The notes under the pieces were generated by a model. It worked only from the letters and a program-made list of their open reading frames with translations, had not been told where the DNA came from and searched no databases. Positions 1 through 7,745 of a stretch of DNA of 64,000 nucleotides are shown here, piece after piece. Position numbers and translations under genes: made by a program. This DNA comes from Gemmatimonadota bacterium (GTDB lineage: Bacteria; Gemmatimonadota; Gemmatimonadetes; Longimicrobiales; Gaopeijiaceae). The DNA is taken from positions 124,001-188,000 of the forward strand of contig DQPL01000131.1 in assembly GCA_015664885.1 (NCBI GenBank), given 5' to 3'. The first letter of the stretch is position 1; every line of letters starts with the position of its first letter.

Positions 1-552
1 ATGTCCGACCGCCGCCCCATCTCCGCGGCGGGCATGAGCACGTTCGGCCGCGGCCGCAACTGGGGCTCCGCCTGGAAGCGATTCATCCGCGAGAACTCCG
101 ACCGCTCCCACTACTTCTACATCCAGAAGACAACGCTGCCATACGAAGACAACTACCTAGACCTGGATCCGGGCGTCACCGATCCGTTGGGGTTGCCCGT
201 CATTCGCATAACCGGACACTACAAGAAGAATGAGCTGGCTCTCGCGGCCTTCATGCAGGATCGAGCTGTGGAGTGGTACCAGAAGGCTGGAGCGACGGAG
301 ATCGTGCGCGGGGGCCTTGGAAATGCCATGGGCGCTTCGACGCACGCGTACGGTGGTACTCGTATGGGAGACGACGCCGAAACCAACGTCGTAGATCGCT
401 GGGGCTTCTCGCATGAGGCGCCCAACCTGGGTGTGCTCGGCGCCTCGGTGATGGGCACGAGCGGCGCGCGTAACCCAACGCTCACCGCACAAGCGCTCTC
501 CTGGCGTACGGCACAACACCTCGTCGAGAGCTGGAGCGACATCGCCGAGTAG
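1..552 (+). CDS. GMC-family oxidoreductase, C-terminal part (cut by window edge)
   Basis: The last 183 residues of a GMC-family flavoprotein oxidoreductase, which oxidises alcohols or sugars using FAD. The FAD-binding N-terminal half lies to the left of the window, so the ATG at base 1 is internal. What is visible is the GMC C-terminal domain: 'STHAYGGTRMG' at about 113-123, whose His115 fits the GMC active-site His region, and 'TSGARNPTLT' at about 153-162, the usual second catalytic region. The protein ends in an ordinary way at a TAG. The next gene follows in the same direction after about 85 bases, and both probably end at the terminator near 1900. The family is clear; the substrate cannot be read. 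Confidence 0.88.
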   Translation: MSDRRPISAAGMSTFGRGRNWGSAWKRFIRENSDRSHYFYIQKTTLPYEDNYLDLDPGVTDPLGLPVIRITGHYKKNELALAAFMQDRAVEWYQKAGATEIVRGGLGNAMGASTHAYGGTRMGDDAETNVVDRWGFSHEAPNLGVLGASVMGTSGARNPTLTAQALSWRTAQHLVESWSDIAE

Positions 553-638
553 AAATTCGATTTGCCGTGAGCCGTTCCAAGCCGTAGCCTATCGGTCGGT
601 TCCTGCACGATTTTGCCATGCCCTACGGGAGATGGATG

Positions 639-1865
639 ATGCCGAAGCGCCCACTGATGTTCGCCATAGCCTTGGTAGTGTCGGTTACGGCCCTCGCTTG
701 TGCCGCCGACGCACTCGACGACATAGCGATGGACACGGAAGGAATGGTTCCGACGTTCGAAGTCGATCCGTTCTGGCCAAAGCCGCTACCTAACCACTGG
801 ATCATGGGCGCGACGATCGGCGCAGACGTCGACTCTCGCGACCACGTCTGGCTCGTACAGCGCAACACGCCCGACCAGTTCGCGGGCCGCACCGAGCTCG
901 GCTCGGCACAGGACCCGGTACTCAGCGAGTGCTGCTCGCCGGCGCCGCCCGTGCTCGAATTCGATGCGGACGGCAACCTCGTCGGCTCGTGGGGAGGCCC
1001 GACCGATACGGGTGAGTGGGAGTGGCCGACGTCCAACCACGGCATCACCGTGGACCACAACGACAACGTTTGGATCGGCGGCAACGGCGGAGCCGACGCG
1101 CACATCGTGAAGTTCTCGCGTGACGGTCAGTTCCTGGCGCAGTACGGCCAGTCAGGGGCGCGGGCACGCGACGGCGGCGGCTTTGCGGCCAACAGCGACG
1201 ACGAGACGAGCTTCGGCCGAGTGGCCAAGATCTTCGTCGACGGCGTGGAAAACGAGGCCTATATCTCCGACGGCTACCTCAACCGACGGGTGGCAGTCCT
1301 CGACGCCAGCACCGGTGAGATGAAGCGCTTCTGGGGTGCCTATGGCGACGCTCCCATGGCCAGCGAGAATCCGGGCCGGTACGTGCCGGGCGAGACCCCG
1401 CCACAAGAGTTCCGCCCACCGGTGCACTGCGCCGAGCTCTCGGTCGATCGCCTGCTCTACGTATGTGATCGTCCGTCGAACCGGATCTCGGTATTCCAGA
1501 CCGATGGCACCTTCGTGAAAGAGGTGATCATCGCGCCCGCGACCTTGTCGCAGGGCTCGACCTGGGACATCGACTTCTCCCACGATCCTGAGCAGAGGTT
1601 CATCTACCTCGCCGATGGCCAGAACATGAAGGTCTACGTCATCGAGCGTGAGACGCTGGAGGTCCTGTACAGCTTCGGCGACGGTGGCCGGCAGCCTGGA
1701 CTCTTCTTCGCGGTTCACTCCCTCGCCGTGGACTCCCAGGGCAACATCTACACCACGGAGACCTACGAGGGTAAGCGCATTCAGAAGTTCAAGTACATGG
1801 GCATGGGCACCGTCTCCGGTAACGACGGAGCAGCGTGGCCGGCAGACCGACGCCGAGGCATGTAA
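639..1865 (+). CDS. PAL-like NHL beta-propeller, exported
   Basis: A 408-residue exported beta-propeller of the NHL type that resembles peptidyl-alpha-hydroxyglycine alpha-amidating lyase (PAL). PAL cleaves a hydroxylated glycine N-C bond using a Zn site and a Tyr/Arg pair. Residues matching the PAL set from memory are all present: Arg75 in 'LVQRN', His134 in 'NHGITVD', Tyr213 in 'SDGYLNRR', His263 in 'PVHCAEL' and His360 in 'AVHSLAV'. The start at 639 is chosen because GGGAG at 627-631 is spaced 7 bases from it; ATGs at 618 and 636 are alternatives. A hydrophobic signal peptide ends near 'ALACAAD', which is only a weak lipobox. A PQQ dehydrogenase lies just downstream on the other strand. 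PAL-like fold and active site are well supported; the true substrate is not. Confidence 0.75.
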   Translation: MPKRPLMFAIALVVSVTALACAADALDDIAMDTEGMVPTFEVDPFWPKPLPNHWIMGATIGADVDSRDHVWLVQRNTPDQFAGRTELGSAQDPVLSECCSPAPPVLEFDADGNLVGSWGGPTDTGEWEWPTSNHGITVDHNDNVWIGGNGGADAHIVKFSRDGQFLAQYGQSGARARDGGGFAANSDDETSFGRVAKIFVDGVENEAYISDGYLNRRVAVLDASTGEMKRFWGAYGDAPMASENPGRYVPGETPPQEFRPPVHCAELSVDRLLYVCDRPSNRISVFQTDGTFVKEVIIAPATLSQGSTWDIDFSHDPEQRFIYLADGQNMKVYVIERETLEVLYSFGDGGRQPGLFFAVHSLAVDSQGNIYTTETYEGKRIQKFKYMGMGTVSGNDGAAWPADRRRGM

Positions 1866-1890
1866 CGCCAGCCGAACCCTGGAAGCACGA

Positions 1891-1923
1891 GGGCCCCACC
1901 CGTGAGGGTGGGGCCCTTTTTTT
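1891..1923 (+). terminator. Strong intrinsic terminator
   Basis: A perfect 11-bp stem, GGGCCCCACCC (1891-1901) pairing with GGGTGGGGCCC (1906-1916), with a GTGA loop and a run of seven T (1917-1923). It lies 25 bases after the stop of the PAL-like gene and terminates rightward transcription before the convergent PQQ dehydrogenase. The T-run is on the plus-strand side only, so it should act mainly on the plus strand. Confidence 0.93.
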
Positions 1924-1963
1924 GCGAGGCCGGAGTGAGGCCGTCAGAGCTCGTTCGAGGCGC

Positions 1964-4072
1964 CTAGCGCGACTTCAACTTGAACACGTAGAGCGCGTTA
2001 CCGGAGTTGGGGTGGTGAATCTCCGGCGTAATCGCGCGTACGACGTTGCGCGGGCTTCCGCCACCCAGACCGGTCGTTACCGCGATGTACTGCTCGCCAC
2101 CCGCGCTGAAAGCCACAGGAAAGCCTTGAACCGAGGTGCCGAGGCGGGTCTGCCACAACTCTTCTCCAGTGCGCACGTCGTACGCATGGAAGTAGCGGTC
2201 TACATCACCTGCGAAGACGAGGCCTCCGTCGGTGGTCAGTGCGCCCGTCAAGAACGCCGCACGCTGCTCCACGCTCCAAAGCTCCTCCATGGTATCGATG
2301 TCGTAGGCCGCCAGCTTGCCGATCTTGCCGTCGCTGTCCGGCATCGCAAACCACGTCCGGTCGGCTGCGACGCCCCCCGAGCCCACCTGCAACGCCATCT
2401 CACGCCCCGAGATGTTGAGGCAGGTCTGACTCAGGGGAATGATGAGCGAGTTCGTAGGCGGGTTGAACGACATCGCCGGCCAGTTGTGGCCGCCAGCCGT
2501 GCTCGGGCACACTGCGAGCCACTCGCCAACCTTCGCGTCCACGATGTCCTGCCGGTACGTCACGGCGCCCGTCTTGGAGTCGATCTTCGTGAAGATGTTC
2601 TGATAGACGGTTTCTTTGTGGTCGAGGTACTGGCCGGTTTCGCGGTCGAGCTTCCAGAGGATTCCGTGCTTGCCGATGGTGAAGAGCAGTTTCTGCCCGT
2701 TGCTGTCGACCAGAACCTGCTCGAAGACCTCGTCGAGATCGAGCGCCTCTCCTGGTACGTGCTGGCGATACCACACGATGCGCCCGTCGTCCGGATCCAG
2801 CGCGAGCGTGGAGTTGCTGTAGAGCGCGGCGTCCTCCGTGGTCATGCCACGACTCGCGGGTACCCACGGCTTGGGCTGCGCCGTGCCCCAATACAGCAGA
2901 TCGAGCTCGGGGTCGTAGCCACCCGTGATCCAGGCATCGACGCCGCCACGCAGTTCGAAGGGGATGTCGCCCCACGTGTCCCCGCCGGGCTCCCCGGGAC
3001 GCGCGATCGTGAAGGTGCGCCACAACTCCTCGCCGGTTTCAGCGTCGTGCGCGGTGATGAAGCACGACTCCTCGAAGAAGCGCGTGCAGCCATTGATCCC
3101 GTTGATGACCTTCCCACGCGCGACCAGGGGTCCCGCGACGTTGGTAAAGCCCTGTCTGAAGTCCGCGACGTCCGTCTCCCAAACGAGCTCACCCGTCTTG
3201 GCGTCGAGCGCGACCAACGCTGCGTCCTTGGTGGGCACGTAGATCTTGTCACCGTAGATCGCGATCGAGCGGAGCTGCGTAAATCCTCCCCCACGGAAGC
3301 CCTCAGGGAAACCACGGCGGTACTCCCACAGCAGGTTTCCGGTCGCGCCGTCGAGCGCCTGAATCGTGTTCTCGGGATTCGTGAGGTAGATGACACCGTC
3401 GCGAACCAGGGGAGTCGGCTGGCTGACCCCGGCGTCCATCGACCAAACCCATGCCAGTTGTAGGTCGGCGACGTTGCCTCGATCGATCTGGTCCAGCGGG
3501 CTGTGCCCCCATCCATCATAGGTGCGGCGGTACATCAGCCAGTCGCCCGCCGCGGGGTCCCTCAACTCCTCGTCGCTCACCGACTTGAAGTCGACAATGG
3601 CCACATACGTCGACGTACGGCCCGGCCGTCCCCCGATGCCGCGACCGCGACCGCCCGGAGCCGTAGCGGTACGCTCCGGTGGCGAGCCGGTAGCGCCATT
3701 GAGCGCGCCTTCCGCGGCGACGGTCAGGGGTCGGGCTCCAGCCGGAAACCCGTTCCGCTCCAGGATGTACGCGACGACACCGGCATAGACGTCGTCTCCC
3801 AGCGAGTCCTCGTCGTCCGGCGGCATGGTGGTAGCGACGCTGAACAACTCGCCTACGGAGCGGCCGCCCCAGTAGCTGAGGAAGTTCGGCCCGGCGAGCT
3901 CGGGTGCCTCGAAGGACCCCAGCATGGTCTCCAGGTGGCACTCCGCACAGTGTTGCTCATACATCATGCGGCCGGCCGAGGCCTGGCCCGCGGTGAACGA
4001 GACGGACTCTTGCGCCAGGACCAAGCCTGGAAGCGTGCCCAGCGTGACGAGAGCAACGTGCACGGGCTTCAT
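1964..4072 (-). CDS. Cytochrome c / PQQ-dependent dehydrogenase fusion
   Basis: A 702-residue exported quinoprotein. A signal peptide (about 1-20, ending LVLA) is followed by a cytochrome c domain with 'CAECH' at 42-46, then an eight-bladed PQQ propeller from about residue 180 with repeated 'TGELVWE'-type tryptophan-docking motifs. Such enzymes oxidise alcohols or related substrates in the periplasm and pass electrons to heme c. The cytochrome is at the N-terminus, whereas classic type II quinohemoprotein alcohol dehydrogenases carry it at the C-terminus. The likely active-site stretch '[13 protein letters not shown]' has an Asp-x-Asp. Its ATG overlaps the stop of the upstream lipoprotein gene (ATGA), so translation is probably coupled. 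It is a close paralogue of the gene at 16996-19212. The family is secure; the substrate is unknown. Confidence 0.9.
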   Translation of the reverse strand: MKPVHVALVTLGTLPGLVLAQESVSFTAGQASAGRMMYEQHCAECHLETMLGSFEAPELAGPNFLSYWGGRSVGELFSVATTMPPDDEDSLGDDVYAGVVAYILERNGFPAGARPLTVAAEGALNGATGSPPERTATAPGGRGRGIGGRPGRTSTYVAIVDFKSVSDEELRDPAAGDWLMYRRTYDGWGHSPLDQIDRGNVADLQLAWVWSMDAGVSQPTPLVRDGVIYLTNPENTIQALDGATGNLLWEYRRGFPEGFRGGGFTQLRSIAIYGDKIYVPTKDAALVALDAKTGELVWETDVADFRQGFTNVAGPLVARGKVINGINGCTRFFEESCFITAHDAETGEELWRTFTIARPGEPGGDTWGDIPFELRGGVDAWITGGYDPELDLLYWGTAQPKPWVPASRGMTTEDAALYSNSTLALDPDDGRIVWYRQHVPGEALDLDEVFEQVLVDSNGQKLLFTIGKHGILWKLDRETGQYLDHKETVYQNIFTKIDSKTGAVTYRQDIVDAKVGEWLAVCPSTAGGHNWPAMSFNPPTNSLIIPLSQTCLNISGREMALQVGSGGVAADRTWFAMPDSDGKIGKLAAYDIDTMEELWSVEQRAAFLTGALTTDGGLVFAGDVDRYFHAYDVRTGEELWQTRLGTSVQGFPVAFSAGGEQYIAVTTGLGGGSPRNVVRAITPEIHHPNSGNALYVFKLKSR

Positions 4073-4464
4073 TCGTTCCCTACCTCCGAGGCAGATTCAA
4101 CGGACTGGGTGGGCATGATCAGGAAGCTCAAGTGGTCGCCTGGTGAGACCGGCATGGTTTCGCTGCGAAAGCCACCTCGGCCCACGAAGTCGACCTCGAG
4201 TTGGACCTCCTCCGCGAGCCACCTCATCTGGAACGTGCGCGACGTCTTCCCCACGACGAAACCAACCCGCCGCCTGGACGTGTTCCAGTACGCGTAGATC
4301 GTGGCATCCCGGAAATCGCGGTTCTCCACCGTGAGACGTACGTCCTCGTAGCCCGAATCCGACTCGTTGCTTGCGGGCGCCGTGAATGGGTTGGGGCCGC
4401 CGCCCGCACAGCCCGCGACGGTCGAAGCGATGAGAAGCACGGAAACGGCGAATAGCATTCTCAT
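4069..4464 (-). CDS. Small lipoprotein of unknown function
   Basis: A predicted lipoprotein of about 131 residues. It begins [14 protein letters not shown] and has a clear lipobox 'TVAGC' followed by a Gly/Pro/Ser-rich linker. The rest looks like a small beta-sandwich: '[18 protein letters not shown]', then '[11 protein letters not shown]' and '[11 protein letters not shown]'. I do not recognise a named family. An in-frame ATG at 4473 exists, but GGAAGGGG directly abuts it and is well spaced from the ATG at 4464, so 4464 is preferred. The stop overlaps the start of the PQQ dehydrogenase gene (ATGA), which makes it a likely partner or assembly factor of that enzyme. This role is inferred from position only. 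Confidence 0.72.
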   Translation of the reverse strand: MRMLFAVSVLLIASTVAGCAGGGPNPFTAPASNESDSGYEDVRLTVENRDFRDATIYAYWNTSRRRVGFVVGKTSRTFQMRWLAEEVQLEVDFVGRGGFRSETMPVSPGDHLSFLIMPTQSVESASEVGNE

Positions 4465-4572
4465 GACGTGCATCCCCTTCCACCAGGCTAGGAAAGTGGC
4501 GGATCGCCAAGCTATCTGGCGGGCAGATCCCGGACAAGCTGGAGGTCTCTCGACGCCGCATCGCTGTGGACA

Positions 4573-5036
4573 TCAGTTGTTCAGGGCGCCGTTATTGATC
4601 CAATTCTTGATATTGGTGAGATCGATGCTATCGAGCGAGGAACCGAAGGGCATGGTCAGTCCGATGTGTTGGCGACCCTCCAGCCTAATGACCACGTAGC
4701 TGTTGGTGGCGTCAAAGGGCTTGACGAGTACGTACTCCGACTCGGCTCCCGGGCCACCACGTTCACCAGGTTTCCGTGATTCTCCGGGGCATTGGCGCGA
4801 AGAGTGAGACTGGCCTGACCCAGTCCGTGGCAACCGTCTGCGTTGGTGCACCCCCTGCGTACGAAGATCTCTTGAATGTCCCCCGCAAACGACGGATTCG
4901 CTCTGATCATGCGGTTCATTTGAGGCTCATCGTCGTCTCCGCCTGATGCGGTCGGATCAAGCGACCCTTCACCGCCGCACGAGGCGACCATGGTCCCTAG
5001 TACCACCAGCGAGAAGACCAAGCAGGGGTAGGTCAT
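4573..5036 (-). pseudogene. Frameshifted cytochrome-like lipoprotein
   Basis: Two overlapping reading frames together make one recognisable secreted protein. The first frame (from ATG 5036) gives a lipoprotein signal ending 'MVASCGGEG', then 'IFVRRGCTNADGCHG' and 'LTLRANAPEN'. The second frame (to the stop at 4573) continues 'ESEYVLVKPFD', 'LEGRQHIGLTMPFG' and 'IKNWINNGALNN'. This resembles the C-x4/5-GCHG domain common beside cytochromes, with Cys-x5-Cys-His instead of the canonical Cys-x2-Cys-His, so heme binding is doubtful. The frames switch between about 4744 and 4757, at GGCCCGGGAG; one inserted base there would restore a single frame. The start lies 2 bases after the upstream gene's stop (TGATCATGA). 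It is either a real lesion or a one-base sequencing error. Confidence 0.7.
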
Positions 5037-5038
5037 GA

Positions 5039-5995
5039 TCAGAAACGGGAGATCGCCACTCGAAATCCGATGAAAGGACGACGTACGCCGGGACCGGCTG
5101 CAGCCCGGGAAGCGGCGCGCAATTCCCTGGCAGAGTCCTGATACGAGCCGCCACGAATCACCCACAGCGCGTCGGCCTCGAGCGACTCGCGATCATCGCT
5201 CGCATCGTAGGGATAGGGCTCATAGGGACTCCGGGTCCATTCCCACACGTTGCCACTCATGTCGAAGACGGGGTAAGGACATTCCGAGCAGTCGAACGAG
5301 GCCACGGGCATGGTACCCGTCTCCCCGAAATTCGCTCGGTCTGCCCTGGGCTCGTTTCCCCAGGGATAGAGGCGCCCGTCGGCGCCCCGCGCCGCTTTCT
5401 CCCACTCCGCCTCGCTCGGCAGGGTCACGCGCCAGCCCTCGCCGAATAACTCTCGCAGCACCGGCGGAGTGCTGGGCGAGGCTTCCATTTCGCTCTGAAG
5501 CCAACGGCTGTACGCGAGGGCATCGGTCCACGAGATGGGCCGTACAGGATATTCAGGGGGGGCCTGGAACACCCGGACGTCCGCGGCGAAGCCCGTCGCT
5601 TCGACGAAGGCTCGGAACTGGGCCACCGTAACCTCGGAGCGGCCAAGGTAGAAGGTGGGGACGTTCACCATTCCTTGGGCGCTCGCCGCGGACCACCGTT
5701 CGTGGTCGAGGGCCTGTGGATCCGTCGTCACGTCGCCACCCATGAGGAACGGGCCCTCGGAAATTTCCACGAAGCCGAGTAGCTCGGTGTCAGGGAGGTA
5801 CCAGGCGTCTGAGCGAAATCCGGCAACCTGCTGGGGGCCGACCGGCGAAGCAGACGCACTCCCCGTCCCTGACGTGGCCGCGCTGCTCGAGGGCCCCATG
5901 TACATGCCCACCGCCGCGATCGATACCAGCGCGATCAAGGCCGTGAGGCCTACTCTCGAGATCGATCGCTCAGGGGCCCCCTTTACATGGTTCAT
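5039..5995 (-). CDS. SUMF1/FGE-fold protein, membrane-anchored, probably non-catalytic
   Basis: A 318-residue protein with an N-terminal membrane anchor (about 12-35) and a formylglycine-generating-enzyme (SUMF1/EgtB-type) fold. Family landmarks are 'GPFLMGGD', 'RSEVTVAQFRAFV', 'PVRPISWTDALAYSRWL', 'TLPSEAEWEKAARG', 'YPWGNEPRADRANF', 'DMSGNVWEWT' and 'VIRGGSYQDSARELR'. The pair of cysteines that true formylglycine-generating enzymes carry just after the 'GGSY' motif is absent here. A sulfatase-modifying activity is therefore unlikely, and a binding or structural role fits better. The start overlaps the stop of the RnfD-like gene (ATGA), placing it in the 7620-1964 operon. Confidence 0.85.
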   Translation of the reverse strand: MNHVKGAPERSISRVGLTALIALVSIAAVGMYMGPSSSAATSGTGSASASPVGPQQVAGFRSDAWYLPDTELLGFVEISEGPFLMGGDVTTDPQALDHERWSAASAQGMVNVPTFYLGRSEVTVAQFRAFVEATGFAADVRVFQAPPEYPVRPISWTDALAYSRWLQSEMEASPSTPPVLRELFGEGWRVTLPSEAEWEKAARGADGRLYPWGNEPRADRANFGETGTMPVASFDCSECPYPVFDMSGNVWEWTRSPYEPYPYDASDDRESLEADALWVIRGGSYQDSARELRAASRAAAGPGVRRPFIGFRVAISRF

Positions 5996-7620
5996 GGTCT
6001 GCCGACCCTATCGCACGCGAAGGTCCAACCGTGCTCGCATGCGCGCGCGTACAGCTCCGGTTCCGACATCTCGGTCAGGTCCTGTCCGCCCTCCCGCAGG
6101 AGCAACCGCAAGTCCAGCACCTTCGGCACCGTGCGACTGAACGTTCCTGGCTCGAGCAGGTTGACACACCCGGCTTGGAAGCGCAGCCGACACGCCCGGG
6201 CGAACCACGACAGCGCCTGTGCAGAATCAGGCGCCACGATCTCCCCCCTCAGGTAGTGGCCTCCCAGCTCGTTGCACGACCATCCGGAATCATCCGCGCA
6301 AAACACTCCCTCGATCTGGACCACACGGTCGCATGCATTGCGCCGGTCGTCGTCACAGGCTTCGAGCCAGAACGGGACGCGGTCCCCCTGATGCGTGCCG
6401 TCGGTCCGGCCCATGGCGGTCATGGAGCCGAACAAGACGATCCAAAGGGACAAGTGCACGAGATTCGAACGCGCGGGGGCCCAGTCGGGGACCCAGCGGT
6501 TCCATAGAGCGCTGTCCTGGAGAAAACGCACGGTACTGTCGATCCTGCGCACGCTCAGGTTCAGCAGCGGCACGCACAGGAGCTTGTCGTAGAACAGCGG
6601 AGCCCCGATGCGAGCCAGCATGGCATAGAGCGCAAACACACCCACTCCGTAGAGTCCCCCGAACACGAGCTTGCCGAGGGGTTCCTTAGGCGACGTTGAC
6701 GGATCGGTGATGAGCAGCAGAAGCCCGAGGAAGACCGGCGCCGGGAACTCGGAGTCCACGAAGTAGGGCACGCCGGTCCAGGCCGTATACAGGGCACTCA
6801 GGCCGAACAGCGTAGCGGCGGCGGACCCGGCCACCAGCGTGACCGAGAAGCGGTACATCACGACCAGCCCGACGAGGAAAAGGACCCCATACATGTGAGG
6901 ACCGGTCCCCTGAGTCGAGGCGATGATCTCGCCCAACGTCAGCTCGCTGGTCATGCCCGTGGCGATCAAGAGGACCGAGAAGAGCCCCAGCGAAAAGCCA
7001 GACGGGTTGAAGATGTGTCGGCTCCTGCCGTCGCGGTGCCATTGAACGAACTCCTTGCCCAGAAACCCGACCGCGATCAGCAGGAACTGTAGATAGAACC
7101 AGTCGTCCCGGAACCAAAGGAAGAGGTTGGTGCTGAAGATGATCGCGACCGGTCCGAAGCCCAGCGCGTAGGTCTCTCGTCGAGACCAGGCGAGTAGCAT
7201 GCTGAACGCGTAGGCGAAGACCAATTGCGCGACCAGCAGCCAGACGAACTCGGAGACCGGACGCCAATACAGGCCCCAGTACACGAACACGACCAGCTGC
7301 ATGGACGCCTGCACGTAGTGGTGCGGGAACAAGGCAATGCGCAGCGAAGAACCGGCCGGCTCCCGCTTCAGGCGGACGAAAAGCACCGCCTGCCAGGTGA
7401 GCAGCGCCAGGGCCGCTCCCCAGAAGGACCACGTCAGAGCGGAGCTCGCGCGTACTCGAGGAACGAAGGACAGAAGCACGAGAGCGAGCGTCAGTGCCGG
7501 CGGAAGCCAGAAGCCCTGACGCAGCGATGGGGTCGTCGACTCGCCGGAGGACCGGCCGTCGTCGCGACGCTCCTTTTCTCGGCGCCCCCGTCCTGTGCGC
7601 CGCTTCCCTGCAGAGGACAT
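5992..7620 (-). CDS. RnfD/NqrB-like membrane protein with C-terminal Sel1-type Cys-rich repeats
   Basis: A 542-residue inner-membrane protein. After a basic cytosolic start there are about ten hydrophobic segments (roughly 40-390). Family hallmarks of RnfD/NqrB, the ion-translocating subunits that carry flavin electrons, include 'RHIFNPSGFSLGLFSVL' and 'LLLITDPSTSPKEP'. The last ~130 residues are soluble and contain paired-cysteine Sel1/TPR-like units, for example 'ACRLRFQAGCVNL' and 'ACEHGWTFACDRV'. The start at 7620 is chosen because GAGGGGGG lies just upstream; longer readings are not supported. No other Rnf subunits are nearby, so this is a stand-alone member, possibly passing electrons within the operon. 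It heads the leftward operon and overlaps the next gene by ATGA. Confidence 0.78.
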   Translation of the reverse strand: MSSAGKRRTGRGRREKERRDDGRSSGESTTPSLRQGFWLPPALTLALVLLSFVPRVRASSALTWSFWGAALALLTWQAVLFVRLKREPAGSSLRIALFPHHYVQASMQLVVFVYWGLYWRPVSEFVWLLVAQLVFAYAFSMLLAWSRRETYALGFGPVAIIFSTNLFLWFRDDWFYLQFLLIAVGFLGKEFVQWHRDGRSRHIFNPSGFSLGLFSVLLIATGMTSELTLGEIIASTQGTGPHMYGVLFLVGLVVMYRFSVTLVAGSAAATLFGLSALYTAWTGVPYFVDSEFPAPVFLGLLLLITDPSTSPKEPLGKLVFGGLYGVGVFALYAMLARIGAPLFYDKLLCVPLLNLSVRRIDSTVRFLQDSALWNRWVPDWAPARSNLVHLSLWIVLFGSMTAMGRTDGTHQGDRVPFWLEACDDDRRNACDRVVQIEGVFCADDSGWSCNELGGHYLRGEIVAPDSAQALSWFARACRLRFQAGCVNLLEPGTFSRTVPKVLDLRLLLREGGQDLTEMSEPELYARACEHGWTFACDRVGRP

Positions 7621-7745
7621 GGCCCCCCTCGTTTGGCAAAGCCCGCTGCCAGTATGTCCGTGCTCCTCGATCAGGACAACTATCGCACCAACGATCGGGC
7701 CAGTGCGGCGCATGCGGCTATCTTGTCTCCACGGAGGAAGACTAG
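7621..7745. promoter_or_regulatory. Divergent promoter region
   Basis: A 125-base gap between the divergently transcribed RnfD-like operon (left) and malate synthase (right). It must hold the promoters of both. The malate synthase ribosome site GGAGGA lies 7 bases before the ATG at 7746. I could not assign convincing -35/-10 boxes. Confidence 0.5.

Noticed and set aside
1835-3463. Long open frame on the plus strand opposite the cytochrome/PQQ dehydrogenase gene
   Set aside because: It is Arg/Val/His-rich with no domain or ribosome site, and the minus strand holds a full quinoprotein with heme and propeller motifs. High GC content explains the open antisense frame.
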